A stretch of DNA of 8,621 nt. Source: Nitrospira sp. GTDB lineage: Bacteria; Nitrospirota; Nitrospiria; Nitrospirales; Nitrospiraceae. A program made the translations under genes and the position numbers. The stretch lies in contig JACOEF010000207.1 of NCBI GenBank assembly GCA_024998705.1, positions 1 to 8,621 on the forward strand, in the 5' to 3' direction. Below, in pieces: positions 1 to 6,843 of this stretch. The notes beneath the pieces are model-generated. The model was not told the DNA's origin. It was given only the letters and a program-made list of their open reading frames with translations, and made no database searches. Positions within the stretch are counted from its first letter, which is position 1. Each line of letters starts with the position of its first letter.

Positions 1-747
1 ATCCGCCCTCGCCAGCAAAGCCGACCTGCAAGGCGCACAAGCCAATTTGAGTGCGGCCGAACAGAGCATGAAAGCATTGAGCTTCGGACGCGAACAAGTA
101 AGCGCGGAAGTCCTGCAACGTCTCCTGGACGCGGAAGCGGCCCGCGACGCATCCATCGGAGAGGCGGCGCGAGCCGCCGACCAAGTCGCAGACGTATCGT
201 TGCGGCTCTCCAACGCCAACCAACGACGCGTGGCCAGCCGCATCCTCTCCCCCATCGACGGCACCGTGGTGAAAATGGCGCAAGCCGGCGCAGGTGAAAC
301 GGTACGGCCTGGAGATAAACTGGTCAGAATTTCCCCGAACACGACGGACAAGGCCATTGAAATGGTCGCCGACGGCATTGACGCGCCGTTACTGAATGTC
401 GGCCGGAAGGTCAAAATCCTTTTCTACGGCATTCCCGCCATCCCGCTGCCTGCCTGGCCGGAATTGATGGCCGGGACGTACTCGGGTGTGGTGAAGGTCA
501 TCGACCAGGTAGACGACGGAAAAGGCAATTTTCGCTTCTGGGTCGTCCCCGACCTGGAGGAACGTCCCTGGCCCCCGCAAGAACACGTCCGCCAGGGCAC
601 CAAAGCCATGGGGTGGGTCATTCTCAATCGAGTCCCGCTCTGGTACGAGCTGTGGCGCGCTTCAATCTGTTTCCACCGGACTACCAGGAACGGCCCCCGA
701 GCTTGATCGATACGCTCTTGCCGAAAGCCGGTCGAGGGGCCAAGTAA
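1..747 (+). CDS. HlyD-family periplasmic adaptor (membrane fusion protein), 5' partial, apparent frameshift near the 3' end
   Basis: The frame is open to the left edge (first full codon at 2), so the TTG at 47 is not the start; the N-terminal membrane anchor lies outside the window. What remains begins with an Ala/Glu/Arg-rich coiled-coil arm, followed by the half-lipoyl motif SRILSPIDGTVV...GETVRPGDKLV typical of HlyD/MFP adaptors, then a beta-rich domain ending in GWVILNRVPLWYELWR. Such adaptors bridge an inner membrane ABC exporter and a TolC channel, and tolC- and ABC-type genes follow directly. In the original frame a TGA comes at 704-706 after an unlikely tail (ASICFHRTTRNGPRA). Moving to the next frame at about 656-661 gives a family-like tail, RFNLFPPDYQERPPSL, running to TAA at 745-747 with GC-rich third positions. 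One C appears missing (tggcgcgcttc where tggcgccgcttc would read WRRF). Family assignment is firm; whether the frameshift is real is not known. Confidence 0.85.
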
Positions 748-776
748 CTGGTTCCCTTCCCCACGGCATTCGCCCC

Positions 777-791
777 GGAGCGCACAGCTCC
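777..791 (+). other. small inverted repeat upstream of the tolC-like gene
   Basis: GGAGC and GCTCC form a perfect 5-bp stem around a 5-nt loop (gcaca) in the 91-nt gap between the adaptor and the outer membrane factor. There is no T tract, so it is not a convincing terminator. It may be chance or a weak mRNA structure. No good -35/-10 pair was seen in this gap, which fits co-transcription with the adaptor. Confidence 0.25.
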
Positions 792-821
792 TTCGACACC
801 TATTCTCTTTGTATCGGAATC

Positions 822-830
822 AGAAAGGAG
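822..830 (+). promoter_or_regulatory. ribosome binding site deciding the tolC-like start
   Basis: AGAAAGGAG lies 8 nt before the ATG at 839. It favours this start over the in-frame TTG at 809, which lies upstream of the site and would add ten residues in front of the signal peptide. Confidence 0.8.
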
Positions 831-838
831 TGCGCCGC

Positions 839-2329
839 ATGAAACACTATGTCTGGGTCCTTGTCCTCACCGCCTGTGCGTTGAGCTGGCTGCCGGAAAC
901 CGGCCTGTCCGCGGACGAGACGTCCAAATCCCGGGCGCTCCCGCCGATCCCCCTGTCTTTGAACGAAGTCCACGCCTGGATCGACCGCTCTCATCCGCTG
1001 CTGAAGGGAGCCGGCACTGAAAAAACCTCGGCCCGCGGGAAAATGCTGAAAGCACTGGGCGCCTTCGAACCGATCCTGGTCAATGATACCGAAGTCGAAC
1101 GATTCATCGAAAAGGGAACCAACAAGACGCAAAGCGTCGGCTTCAACGATACCCTGGTCGAAGCACGCACTCCGTGGGGATCCCGTGGTAGCGCGGGGTT
1201 TCGCCAAGCCATCGGCGACGCGAAGATTCCCGACCTCTCGTTCGGCAACGGCAACCAGCAGGTGATCCTCGGCGGCTTTATGCCGCTCCTCAAGGGGCTC
1301 ATGGTCAATCCGGAAAATGCCGAACTCCAGCGGTCGGAGTTGGCTGACCCGCGCGCCGATGTCAAAATTTCCCAAACCCGACAGGACCTGTTCTTGGCCG
1401 CCGCCACCCAATTCTGGGATTGGGTCTCTGCAGCCAAGTATGTCGACGTGCAGCGCCGGGCGGTCGCAGTGGCAGAAGAACGATTGCGGCAAGTCGAAGG
1501 GAGAGCCAAAGCCGGAGCCGTGGCCCCTCTCGATGTCGTGGAGGCCGGCCAAGAAGTCCAGCGTCGGCGCGAGGTTGCCATCGGCGCACAACGAGCCGTG
1601 GAGCAGGAGCAGTATAGAATGTCGATGTTCCTCTGGGAAAACCAGACGCCGACCGCACCGCAACTGGAGCGAGCTCCTGATTTCCCTCCGCCGGCCGCCG
1701 TCCCCACGGCTGAAATCGTTCGAGCCGACAAGTTGCAGGCCAAGACTGATCGGCCGGAGATCCGCGAGGTCGACATCGAAGCCAAGGTCAACAATATCGA
1801 CTTGGAACTGGCCAAAAACAACCTGCTGCCCAGCCTCGACCTCGAAGCGGCGCCGGCACGGGCACCGGAAAAGTTCGTGCTCGGATTGGGCTACCGGTTC
1901 GGTGTGGAATTGCGCATGCCGATCCTGCAGCGCAGGAGTCGAGGCGAAGTCATGGAAGCACAAGCGCAGGCCGATCGGCTGGTTCTTGTCCAGAAATACC
2001 GCGAGCAACAGGTGGTAGTGGATGTCGACAATGCCTTTTCGGCCATCGAACGCGCGAAGGAGCGGGTGAGCGCCGCCGCCGAGTCACTCCGCATGGCCAA
2101 GATGTTGGAGGAAGGCGAACGGTTCCGTTTCAGCCTGGGGGCCACGAGCGTGTTATTCGTGAACCTGCGCGAGCGAAACTCCGTGGATTCGGAAATGCAG
2201 TTGGTGCGGGCCAAGGCGGACTATCAGAAGGCGCTGGCCCTCTACCAATGGGCCACCGGCACGTGGGCGCGAAGTCAGCCCTCCGCCACACCAGTCAATT
2301 ATCGAGTCGGAGCGAGCTTCTCCAAATAG
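839..2329 (+). CDS. TolC-like outer membrane efflux/secretion protein (OEP family)
   Basis: This 496-residue protein is the probable outer membrane channel of the exporter. Residues 1-25 form a signal peptide: MKHY, a hydrophobic stretch VWVLVLTACALSWL, and a likely cleavage near GLSA/DE. The mature part has the two-fold repeated TolC plan. Repeat one has beta-strand-like segments around 75-150, then long helices including the hallmark GRAKAGAVAPLDVVEAGQEV (221-240). Repeat two has NNLLPSLDLE (327-336), strands around 345-362, and the matching helical motif FSLGATSVLFVNLRERN (431-447) near the C-terminus. Length fits the family. It follows the HlyD-like gene by 91 nt and precedes the ABC pair, so it is probably dedicated to that exporter and not a general TolC. 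The substrate cannot be told from sequence. No internal lesion was seen. Confidence 0.92.
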   Translation: MKHYVWVLVLTACALSWLPETGLSADETSKSRALPPIPLSLNEVHAWIDRSHPLLKGAGTEKTSARGKMLKALGAFEPILVNDTEVERFIEKGTNKTQSVGFNDTLVEARTPWGSRGSAGFRQAIGDAKIPDLSFGNGNQQVILGGFMPLLKGLMVNPENAELQRSELADPRADVKISQTRQDLFLAAATQFWDWVSAAKYVDVQRRAVAVAEERLRQVEGRAKAGAVAPLDVVEAGQEVQRRREVAIGAQRAVEQEQYRMSMFLWENQTPTAPQLERAPDFPPPAAVPTAEIVRADKLQAKTDRPEIREVDIEAKVNNIDLELAKNNLLPSLDLEAAPARAPEKFVLGLGYRFGVELRMPILQRRSRGEVMEAQAQADRLVLVQKYREQQVVVDVDNAFSAIERAKERVSAAAESLRMAKMLEEGERFRFSLGATSVLFVNLRERNSVDSEMQLVRAKADYQKALALYQWATGTWARSQPSATPVNYRVGASFSK

Positions 2330-2368
2330 TGGCATTTTGCGGTCTGCTCTGATAGGTTTTAGCCAGCG

Positions 2369-2396
2369 ACGAGGGCCGGCAGAGGCTGGCCCTCGT
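2369..2396 (+). other. strong intergenic hairpin between the tolC-like gene and the first ABC gene
   Basis: ACGAGGGCCGGC (2369-2380) pairs with GCTGGCCCTCGT (2385-2396): a 12-bp stem with one G-U pair and a 4-nt loop (agag). No T run follows (next bases accgacc), so it is not a standard intrinsic terminator. It could set unequal expression of the two halves of the operon, protect the upstream mRNA 3' end, or act as an attenuator. Function is inference. Confidence 0.55.
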
Positions 2397-2451
2397 ACCG
2401 ACCAAGAACTGTTCTCGCAGGGACGCAGTCAGGGGCCCAGTCAGCTGTTGC

Positions 2452-2456
2452 AGAGG
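2452..2456 (+). promoter_or_regulatory. ribosome binding site of the first ABC gene
   Basis: AGAGG lies 7 nt before the ATG at 2464. That start also gives exactly 129 residues before the amber codon, matching the 129 residues before Glu130 in the paralogue. Confidence 0.65.
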
Positions 2457-2463
2457 TACCACG

Positions 2464-4131
2464 ATGGCCCAGGACCAATCCGATAATCAGACCAATCTGT
2501 TCCAGGCAGTCATCGGCCATCTCGGGCTCCTCTTCCGCCTGGAACGGCGCGTCCTCGGGCTCATCGTTTCCTATTCGATCGCCATCGGGCTGTTCTCCCT
2601 GATTGTTCCCCTCACGGTTCAAGAGCTCGTCAACACCTTCGCATTTGCCTTGCAACCCATTACGATTGTCACCCTGGCAGCCGTCATGGTGGCCGCCCTG
2701 TTATTCGTCGGCGCGTTCCGGGCATTGCAGTATTACGCCGTGGAAGTGTTGGAGCGCCGCCTTTTCGCCCGAGTCGCCATCGCGATGGCCCAACAACTCC
2801 CGCATCTGCGGTACCAGGGATTCAAACCCCGCTTTGCCAATTTTTTCGTTTAGACCATCCTCATGCAGCGGGCGGTCTCAGTCCTGCTGGTGGACTTGAT
2901 CAACGTCATCGTCGGCGGAGCCGTCGGCATGACCATCTTGGTGTTCTACCACCCGGATTTCCTGTTGTATAACGCGATTCTGCTGGTCGGGTTCAACGTG
3001 GTCTTTTTCCTCATGAGCCATGGCGGCCTGAAGGCCGACATGGATCTTTCCCACGCCAAGTACAACACGCTGCACTGGTTTCAAGAGATTGCCTACAATC
3101 TGCTCCATTTCAAGTCGACGGACAGCCAGACACTGCTGGTGAAAAAGACCGACCAGCTGCTGGACAGCTACATCGACATACGCCGAACCCGATTCGGGAT
3201 TTTGATCCGGCAGTATCTGGGCTCACTCGGCTGGCAAGCCATCGCGCATAGCGGCCTCATTGCGACGGCTGGCTGGCTATTGGGCATCGGACAGCTGACA
3301 CTCGGGCAATTTGTCGCCGCCGAAGTGGTCGTCAGCGGCATCTTATCGAGCTTCGACGGGGTCGTGAAACGAATGGGCCATATCTATTACTTTCTGACCG
3401 CGTTGACGGAGCTCAGTTTTTTATTCTCGCTCCCGAAGGACCAGGATACCGCGACGCTCTCGATCCCGCTCCCGGATCCGACCGTACATGGTATTCGAGT
3501 CACCTGCAAAGATCTGACCTTTGCCCCCGCCGGCGGCCCGCCCATCTTCGAACGCTTCAATATGGAAGTCACACCCGGTGAAAAAATCGGCATCTACGCG
3601 GATACGACCGTGGCCACAACGGCATTGGCCCGTGTCCTGGGCGGCTTGGAGTCACCCACGTCCGGCGTCATCCGCTACAACGGCGTCGACCTTCGCCACC
3701 TCAACCTCGACTCCGTCAATCGATTCCGAGGGTTTATCCTGGATTCGCAATTGTCGCTCTTTGAAGGGACGCTCGAAGAGAACATCGTGCTCGGGCGAGA
3801 CTATATCCCCTATAGTGACGTGCGGTGGGCGCTTCGCTTCACCGAGCTCGAAGAGGAAGTCGATGCCTTACCCCAGGGCCTGAAAACTCACGTCCGCTCG
3901 GCTGGAAAAATCTTCGCCCCGACTCACATTGTCCGCATTCTGGTCGCACGGGCAATCCTGGGTCGGCCGCAACTCCTCATTTTCGAAGGCATCCTCCACA
4001 ACATGCACCCCGCAATGCGCGAGACGATTCTTCGGCGCCTCTGCAGCAAAGAGGAGCCCTGGTCGGTGATCTTCGTGTCGAACGATCCCAACCTGACTCC
4101 ACATGTCGACCGCCGAATCATGCTGAACTAG
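2464..4131 (+). pseudogene. ABC exporter half-transporter with degenerate NBD (copy 1), interrupted by an in-frame amber codon
   Basis: One reading frame of 556 codons runs from ATG 2464 to TAG 4129-4131, broken only by TAG at codon 130 (2851-2853). Translation on both sides aligns without gaps to the downstream paralogue. Residues about 28-300 form a type I exporter TM domain (VSYSIAIGLFSLIVPLTVQE; LTLGQFVAAEVVV). Residues about 340-555 are an ABC NBD that keeps SGVIRYNGVDLR and LFEGTLEENI but has lost its chemistry. Walker A is ADTTVATTA (no glycines; Thr in place of Lys), the Q-loop Gln is Asp (FILDS), LSGGQ is FAPTH, Walker B/catalytic Glu is FEG, SALD is LHNM, and the H-loop His is Asn (VSNDP). 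It is therefore not expected to hydrolyse ATP. The ATG at 2863 after the stop has no ribosome site before it, so restart there is unlikely. It is either a broken gene, a base error or a readthrough case. Confidence 0.85.
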
Positions 4132-4209
4132 GTGGATGCCGCCGCTGTTCAACGTTCTGTTCCCTCCGATTTCATGTTCTGCCCCTCCACACCACCGAAC
4201 CCGATCAGC

Positions 4210-4238
4210 TTGACAGGCCTTCACCAATCGCCCACACT
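4210..4238 (+). promoter_or_regulatory. weak candidate promoter before the second ABC gene
   Basis: In the 139-nt gap between the two ABC genes there is a perfect TTGACA (4210-4215), 17 nt, then CACACT (4233-4238), which matches TATAAT at only three of six positions. It could give the second copy separate expression, but the -10 is poor and chance is likely. Nothing else was recognised in this gap. Confidence 0.2.
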
Positions 4239-4270
4239 GCGGCCCACCGTCGACCGATACGAGTCATTGC

Positions 4271-5941
4271 GTGAACGCCAGCGAACCACCCATTTCAACC
4301 CCCTCCGCGTGGACCATCCTTGCCCGTCTGAATCTCCTGATCGGACTTGAACGCCGCATTCTCGCCATCGTGGGGTCCTATGCGATCGTGATCGGCCTGT
4401 TTGCGTTGATCGTCCCGCTCACCGTGCAAGAACTGGTGAACACCTTCGCATTTGCCATTCAGCCGATCATGATCGTGACGCTGGTGGCGACCATGTTCGG
4501 GGCGCTCCTCTGCATGGGCGCGTTCCGAGTCCTGCAGGCGCGGGCGGTGGAGATCCTGGTTCAGCGTCTCTATGCACGGTTAGCCTTCGCCTTCACCGAG
4601 GCCTTACCCCGCTTCCGCGAGAACGTATTTCTTCCTCAACATACCAATACGTTCATCGAAGCAGAGTTGCTGCCGCGGGCGTTGGTCGCCATGCTGGTCG
4701 ACATCATCAACGTGTCGGTATCGGGAACCATCGGTATGGCGATCCTGGTCATGTACCATCCCTATTTCCTGGGATATAACACGCTGCTCATCACCGGCTT
4801 TGCTTTCCTGCTGACGTTTTTCGGCCGAGGCGGGCTCCGCATTACACAACGAGTCTCCCGGCTGCACTATCAAACATTTCATTGGCTCCAAGACATCGGC
4901 ATCAATCGGCTGCACTTCAAATCCACGGATAGCCTCCCGCTGCTCCTGAAGAAAACCGATGCGCTCGTCCAGGCCTATGTCATGGCGCGAAAAACGCGTT
5001 CCGATATCCTGACCGGCGCGCAATATAAGAGCACGGTCATTTTTCAGGCTACAGCGCACAGCGGCATGATCGGTCTCGGCGGCTGGTTGCTGTCGATCGG
5101 CGACATCACCCTCGGACAGTTCGTCGCGGCGGAGGTGATCGTCGGAACCCTGTTGCTCAATCTCGACACCGTCGCCCGGCGCATGTATGCCGCCATCTAT
5201 GTCGCAACCTCACTCCACGAACTGTCCACCCTGTTCGAGATGCCGAAGGAAGATGTGTCCGGCCCGGTGGCGGCCTGGCTCCCCGATCCCTCGCTACGGG
5301 GAGTGCGCCTGACATGTAAGGATGTCTCGTTCGCCGCCCCAGACGGACCACTCCTCTTCGAGCGGTTCAACCTGGAAGTCGTCCCGGGAGAGAAGATCAG
5401 CGTGCTCTCGGGAACCAGCAGAAGCAAGACATCGCTCGCGCTCATCCTGGCCGGGCTGTACCACCCGACCAGCGGCGTGATCCGCTACAACGATGTCGAT
5501 CTGCGCGATGTCTCGCTGAATTATGTGAACCGCTGCCGAGGCTTGATGCTGGATTCCCATCCCACGCTGTTCGATGGGACGCTGGAAGAAAATGTGACGT
5601 TGCAGCGCCCCTCGATCCAGTTCGAAGACCTCAGCTGGGCACTCCGGTTCGTGGAGCTTGAAGAAGAAATCGACGCCATGCCCATGGGGCTGGAAACCCT
5701 GGTGCACGGCAACGGCGCCAACCTGACTCGCAGCCAGGTGCTTCGCATTCTCCTGGCCAGAATGATCGTCACCCGGCCGGAACTGCTGGTCTTCAACGGC
5801 AGTCTCCACAATATCGAGCCGGGACTCCGATTGACCCTACTCCGCCGGCTCTGCTCCAAGGAAGAGCCCTGGTCGGTGGTGTTTGTCTCCAACGATCCGG
5901 AAGTCAGCCAACTCGTCGAACGACGGGTGCTGCTGGACTGA
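4271..5941 (+). CDS. ABC exporter half-transporter with degenerate NBD (copy 2)
   Basis: This intact 556-residue protein starts at GTG 4271. The start is supported by gapless N-terminal alignment with the first copy (LERRILAIVGSYA vs LERRVLGLIVSYS), although no clear ribosome site precedes it. About six TM helices lie in residues 28-300 (roughly 28-50, 63-88, 134-161, 165-186, 254-276, 280-300), then an NBD at about 340-556. Nucleotide motifs are damaged but differently from copy 1. The A-loop aromatic is absent (VSFAAP). Walker A is SGTSRSKTS, keeping Lys386 but with serine for all three glycines. The Q-loop Gln is Asp (LMLDS). The signature is LTRSQ. Walker B has Asn509 for Asp and Gly510 for the catalytic Glu (VFNGSLHN). 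The H-loop is SND. A TM protein in the bacteriocin/protease/RTX exporter style is expected, probably pairing with copy 1, the HlyD-like adaptor and the TolC-like channel. With no catalytic Glu or His, ATP hydrolysis is not expected; ATP binding is doubtful. Confidence 0.9.
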   Translation: MNASEPPISTPSAWTILARLNLLIGLERRILAIVGSYAIVIGLFALIVPLTVQELVNTFAFAIQPIMIVTLVATMFGALLCMGAFRVLQARAVEILVQRLYARLAFAFTEALPRFRENVFLPQHTNTFIEAELLPRALVAMLVDIINVSVSGTIGMAILVMYHPYFLGYNTLLITGFAFLLTFFGRGGLRITQRVSRLHYQTFHWLQDIGINRLHFKSTDSLPLLLKKTDALVQAYVMARKTRSDILTGAQYKSTVIFQATAHSGMIGLGGWLLSIGDITLGQFVAAEVIVGTLLLNLDTVARRMYAAIYVATSLHELSTLFEMPKEDVSGPVAAWLPDPSLRGVRLTCKDVSFAAPDGPLLFERFNLEVVPGEKISVLSGTSRSKTSLALILAGLYHPTSGVIRYNDVDLRDVSLNYVNRCRGLMLDSHPTLFDGTLEENVTLQRPSIQFEDLSWALRFVELEEEIDAMPMGLETLVHGNGANLTRSQVLRILLARMIVTRPELLVFNGSLHNIEPGLRLTLLRRLCSKEEPWSVVFVSNDPEVSQLVERRVLLD

Positions 5942-5956
5942 TCATCCGGGCTACCG

Positions 5957-5989
5957 TCACCACGCTGCCGCTTCTTTCTTCCGTGGTGA
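5957..5989 (+). other. inverted repeat downstream of the ABC pair
   Basis: TCACCACG (5957-5964) and CGTGGTGA (5982-5989) are a perfect 8-bp inverted repeat around a 17-nt pyrimidine-rich loop. No T tract follows. It ends three bases before a possible extended -10 element, so it could be a transcript end structure for the ABC gene or an operator for the next gene. Only the symmetry is directly seen. Confidence 0.35.
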
Positions 5990-5991
5990 TC

Positions 5992-6000
5992 TGCTAGACT
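5992..6000 (+). promoter_or_regulatory. candidate extended -10 promoter for the 4HB-domain gene
   Basis: TGCTAGACT contains the TGn extension followed by TAGACT (four of six matches to TATAAT), 40 nt before the GTG start at 6041. The -35 region at 17-nt spacing (TTCTTT, 5972-5977) is poor, as can be the case for extended -10 promoters. It suggests separate expression of the downstream gene. Confidence 0.35.
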
Positions 6001-6028
6001 GAGCGGACGTGTTGCCTCCGGCCTGACG

Positions 6029-6034
6029 AAAGGA
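6029..6034 (+). promoter_or_regulatory. ribosome binding site for the GTG start at 6041
   Basis: AAAGGA lies 6 nt before GTG 6041 and decides this non-ATG start; the next in-frame Met (residue 44) would remove the first TM helix. Confidence 0.7.
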
Positions 6035-6040
6035 ACGCTC

Positions 6041-6799
6041 GTGTCACTGGCATCGCGCCTCAAACTATCCTTTCCCAGCACGAACCAAATAATCATCAGC
6101 CTCCTGATTGCGGGGTTGGGGTGGGTCAGCGGGCAGGCCCTCAGCCGTATCGATCAGGACTTGCGTATCATGTACACCGAGTACACGCTGGGCGCGGCGG
6201 ATCTCGCCCATATCTCGGCGGACGTCATTCGATATCGCAACACGATCATCCGGTCGTTGGAGGCGGAGGACCAAACCACCTTCGAACGGATCACCGAATC
6301 ATTACCGACGCAACGCGCCCGAATTCAACATGCTGTGGATCGATACGCCGCAGCCGGCCTGCGTGTATCACGGAGCGGACGGAGCGAAGAAAAAGACATT
6401 CAAGCGGTTCGAGAAAGCCTCGATCAATACTTCCATGTCGCCAGCAAGACCATTGATTTGCTGTCCCAGGAATGGAGGGCCGGCTCCGCAGCTGAGGCCA
6501 CGGAACTCCGGCGCAAAGCCGAAATTCATGCGGCCGACAATGGTGGGCCGAAAGTCATGCAGGTGAGTCTCGCGCTGGATCGCCTTTTGGAAACGGTCGC
6601 CGAGGTCGCCAAGGACATGCGCGACGAGGGCACCAAGACGATCCTATCCACGGGGTATTGGATCGTCGGCGGGAGTTTCTTCATCGCGTTGTTGAACCTG
6701 GTTCTCATCCGTCCGGCACGCGTACAGGAACGGCCCTCTTCAAGGCCCGAAGAATCGCCCGATCCGGGATCACCACGGAGCCTTCCGAGCGAGGGATAA
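6041..6799 (+). CDS. two-TM protein with 4HB_MCP-like periplasmic four-helix sensor domain, no output domain
   Basis: This is a 252-residue inner membrane protein. TM1 is about residues 17-34 (IIISLLIAGLGWVSGQAL) and TM2 about 203-223 (STGYWIVGGSFFIALLNLVLI). The roughly 168 residues between are almost wholly helical and charged, with the start of a 4HB_MCP/chemoreceptor ligand-binding domain visible in the MYTEYTLGAADLAHISADV region with RYRNTIIRSLEAED after it. Family members usually continue after TM2 into HAMP plus a chemotaxis signalling, kinase or cyclase domain. Here only a 29-residue Pro/Ser/Arg-rich cytoplasmic tail follows before TAA. It may sense a ligand or stress and act through a partner protein, or may be a remnant of a truncated receptor. 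It lies 99 nt after the ABC pair in the same direction, but a functional link is only inferred from position. Confidence 0.75.
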   Translation: MSLASRLKLSFPSTNQIIISLLIAGLGWVSGQALSRIDQDLRIMYTEYTLGAADLAHISADVIRYRNTIIRSLEAEDQTTFERITESLPTQRARIQHAVDRYAAAGLRVSRSGRSEEKDIQAVRESLDQYFHVASKTIDLLSQEWRAGSAAEATELRRKAEIHAADNGGPKVMQVSLALDRLLETVAEVAKDMRDEGTKTILSTGYWIVGGSFFIALLNLVLIRPARVQERPSSRPEESPDPGSPRSLPSEG

Positions 6800-6843
6800 C
6801 GACCGGCCCTCCAGAGCGATCCAGCCCAACACCACATCTCTGC

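Noticed and set aside
809..838. TTG 809 as start of the tolC-like gene
   Set aside because: The ribosome site at 822-830 lies after it, and the signal peptide begins properly at ATG 839.
800..2008. Long minus-strand open frame (402 codons) opposite the tolC-like gene
   Set aside because: It is antisense to a clear OEP gene with signal peptide and ribosome site; its translation shows no family motif and it arises from the GC-rich codon pattern.
2863..4131. Separate gene starting at ATG 2863 in ABC copy 1
   Set aside because: There is no ribosome site before it, it would begin inside the TM domain, and the frame before the amber codon aligns gaplessly with the paralogue, so it is the rest of one gene.
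4132..4350. Short plus-strand open frame covering the gap between the ABC genes
   Set aside because: It overlaps the second ABC start in another frame, has no ribosome site and no recognisable content.
2464..5941. Interpretation of both ABC genes as ordinary active HlyB-type exporters
   Set aside because: Catalytic Glu, H-loop His, Q-loop Gln and an intact LSGGQ signature are all absent in both copies when read directly from the sequence.
5521..6096. Minus-strand open frame of 191 codons under ABC copy 2
   Set aside because: Ser/Arg-rich antisense shadow of a conserved coding region; no motif.
6800..6843. Possible bidirectional terminator between the convergent genes
   Set aside because: No clear GC stem with flanking A/T tracts could be drawn in these 44 bases.
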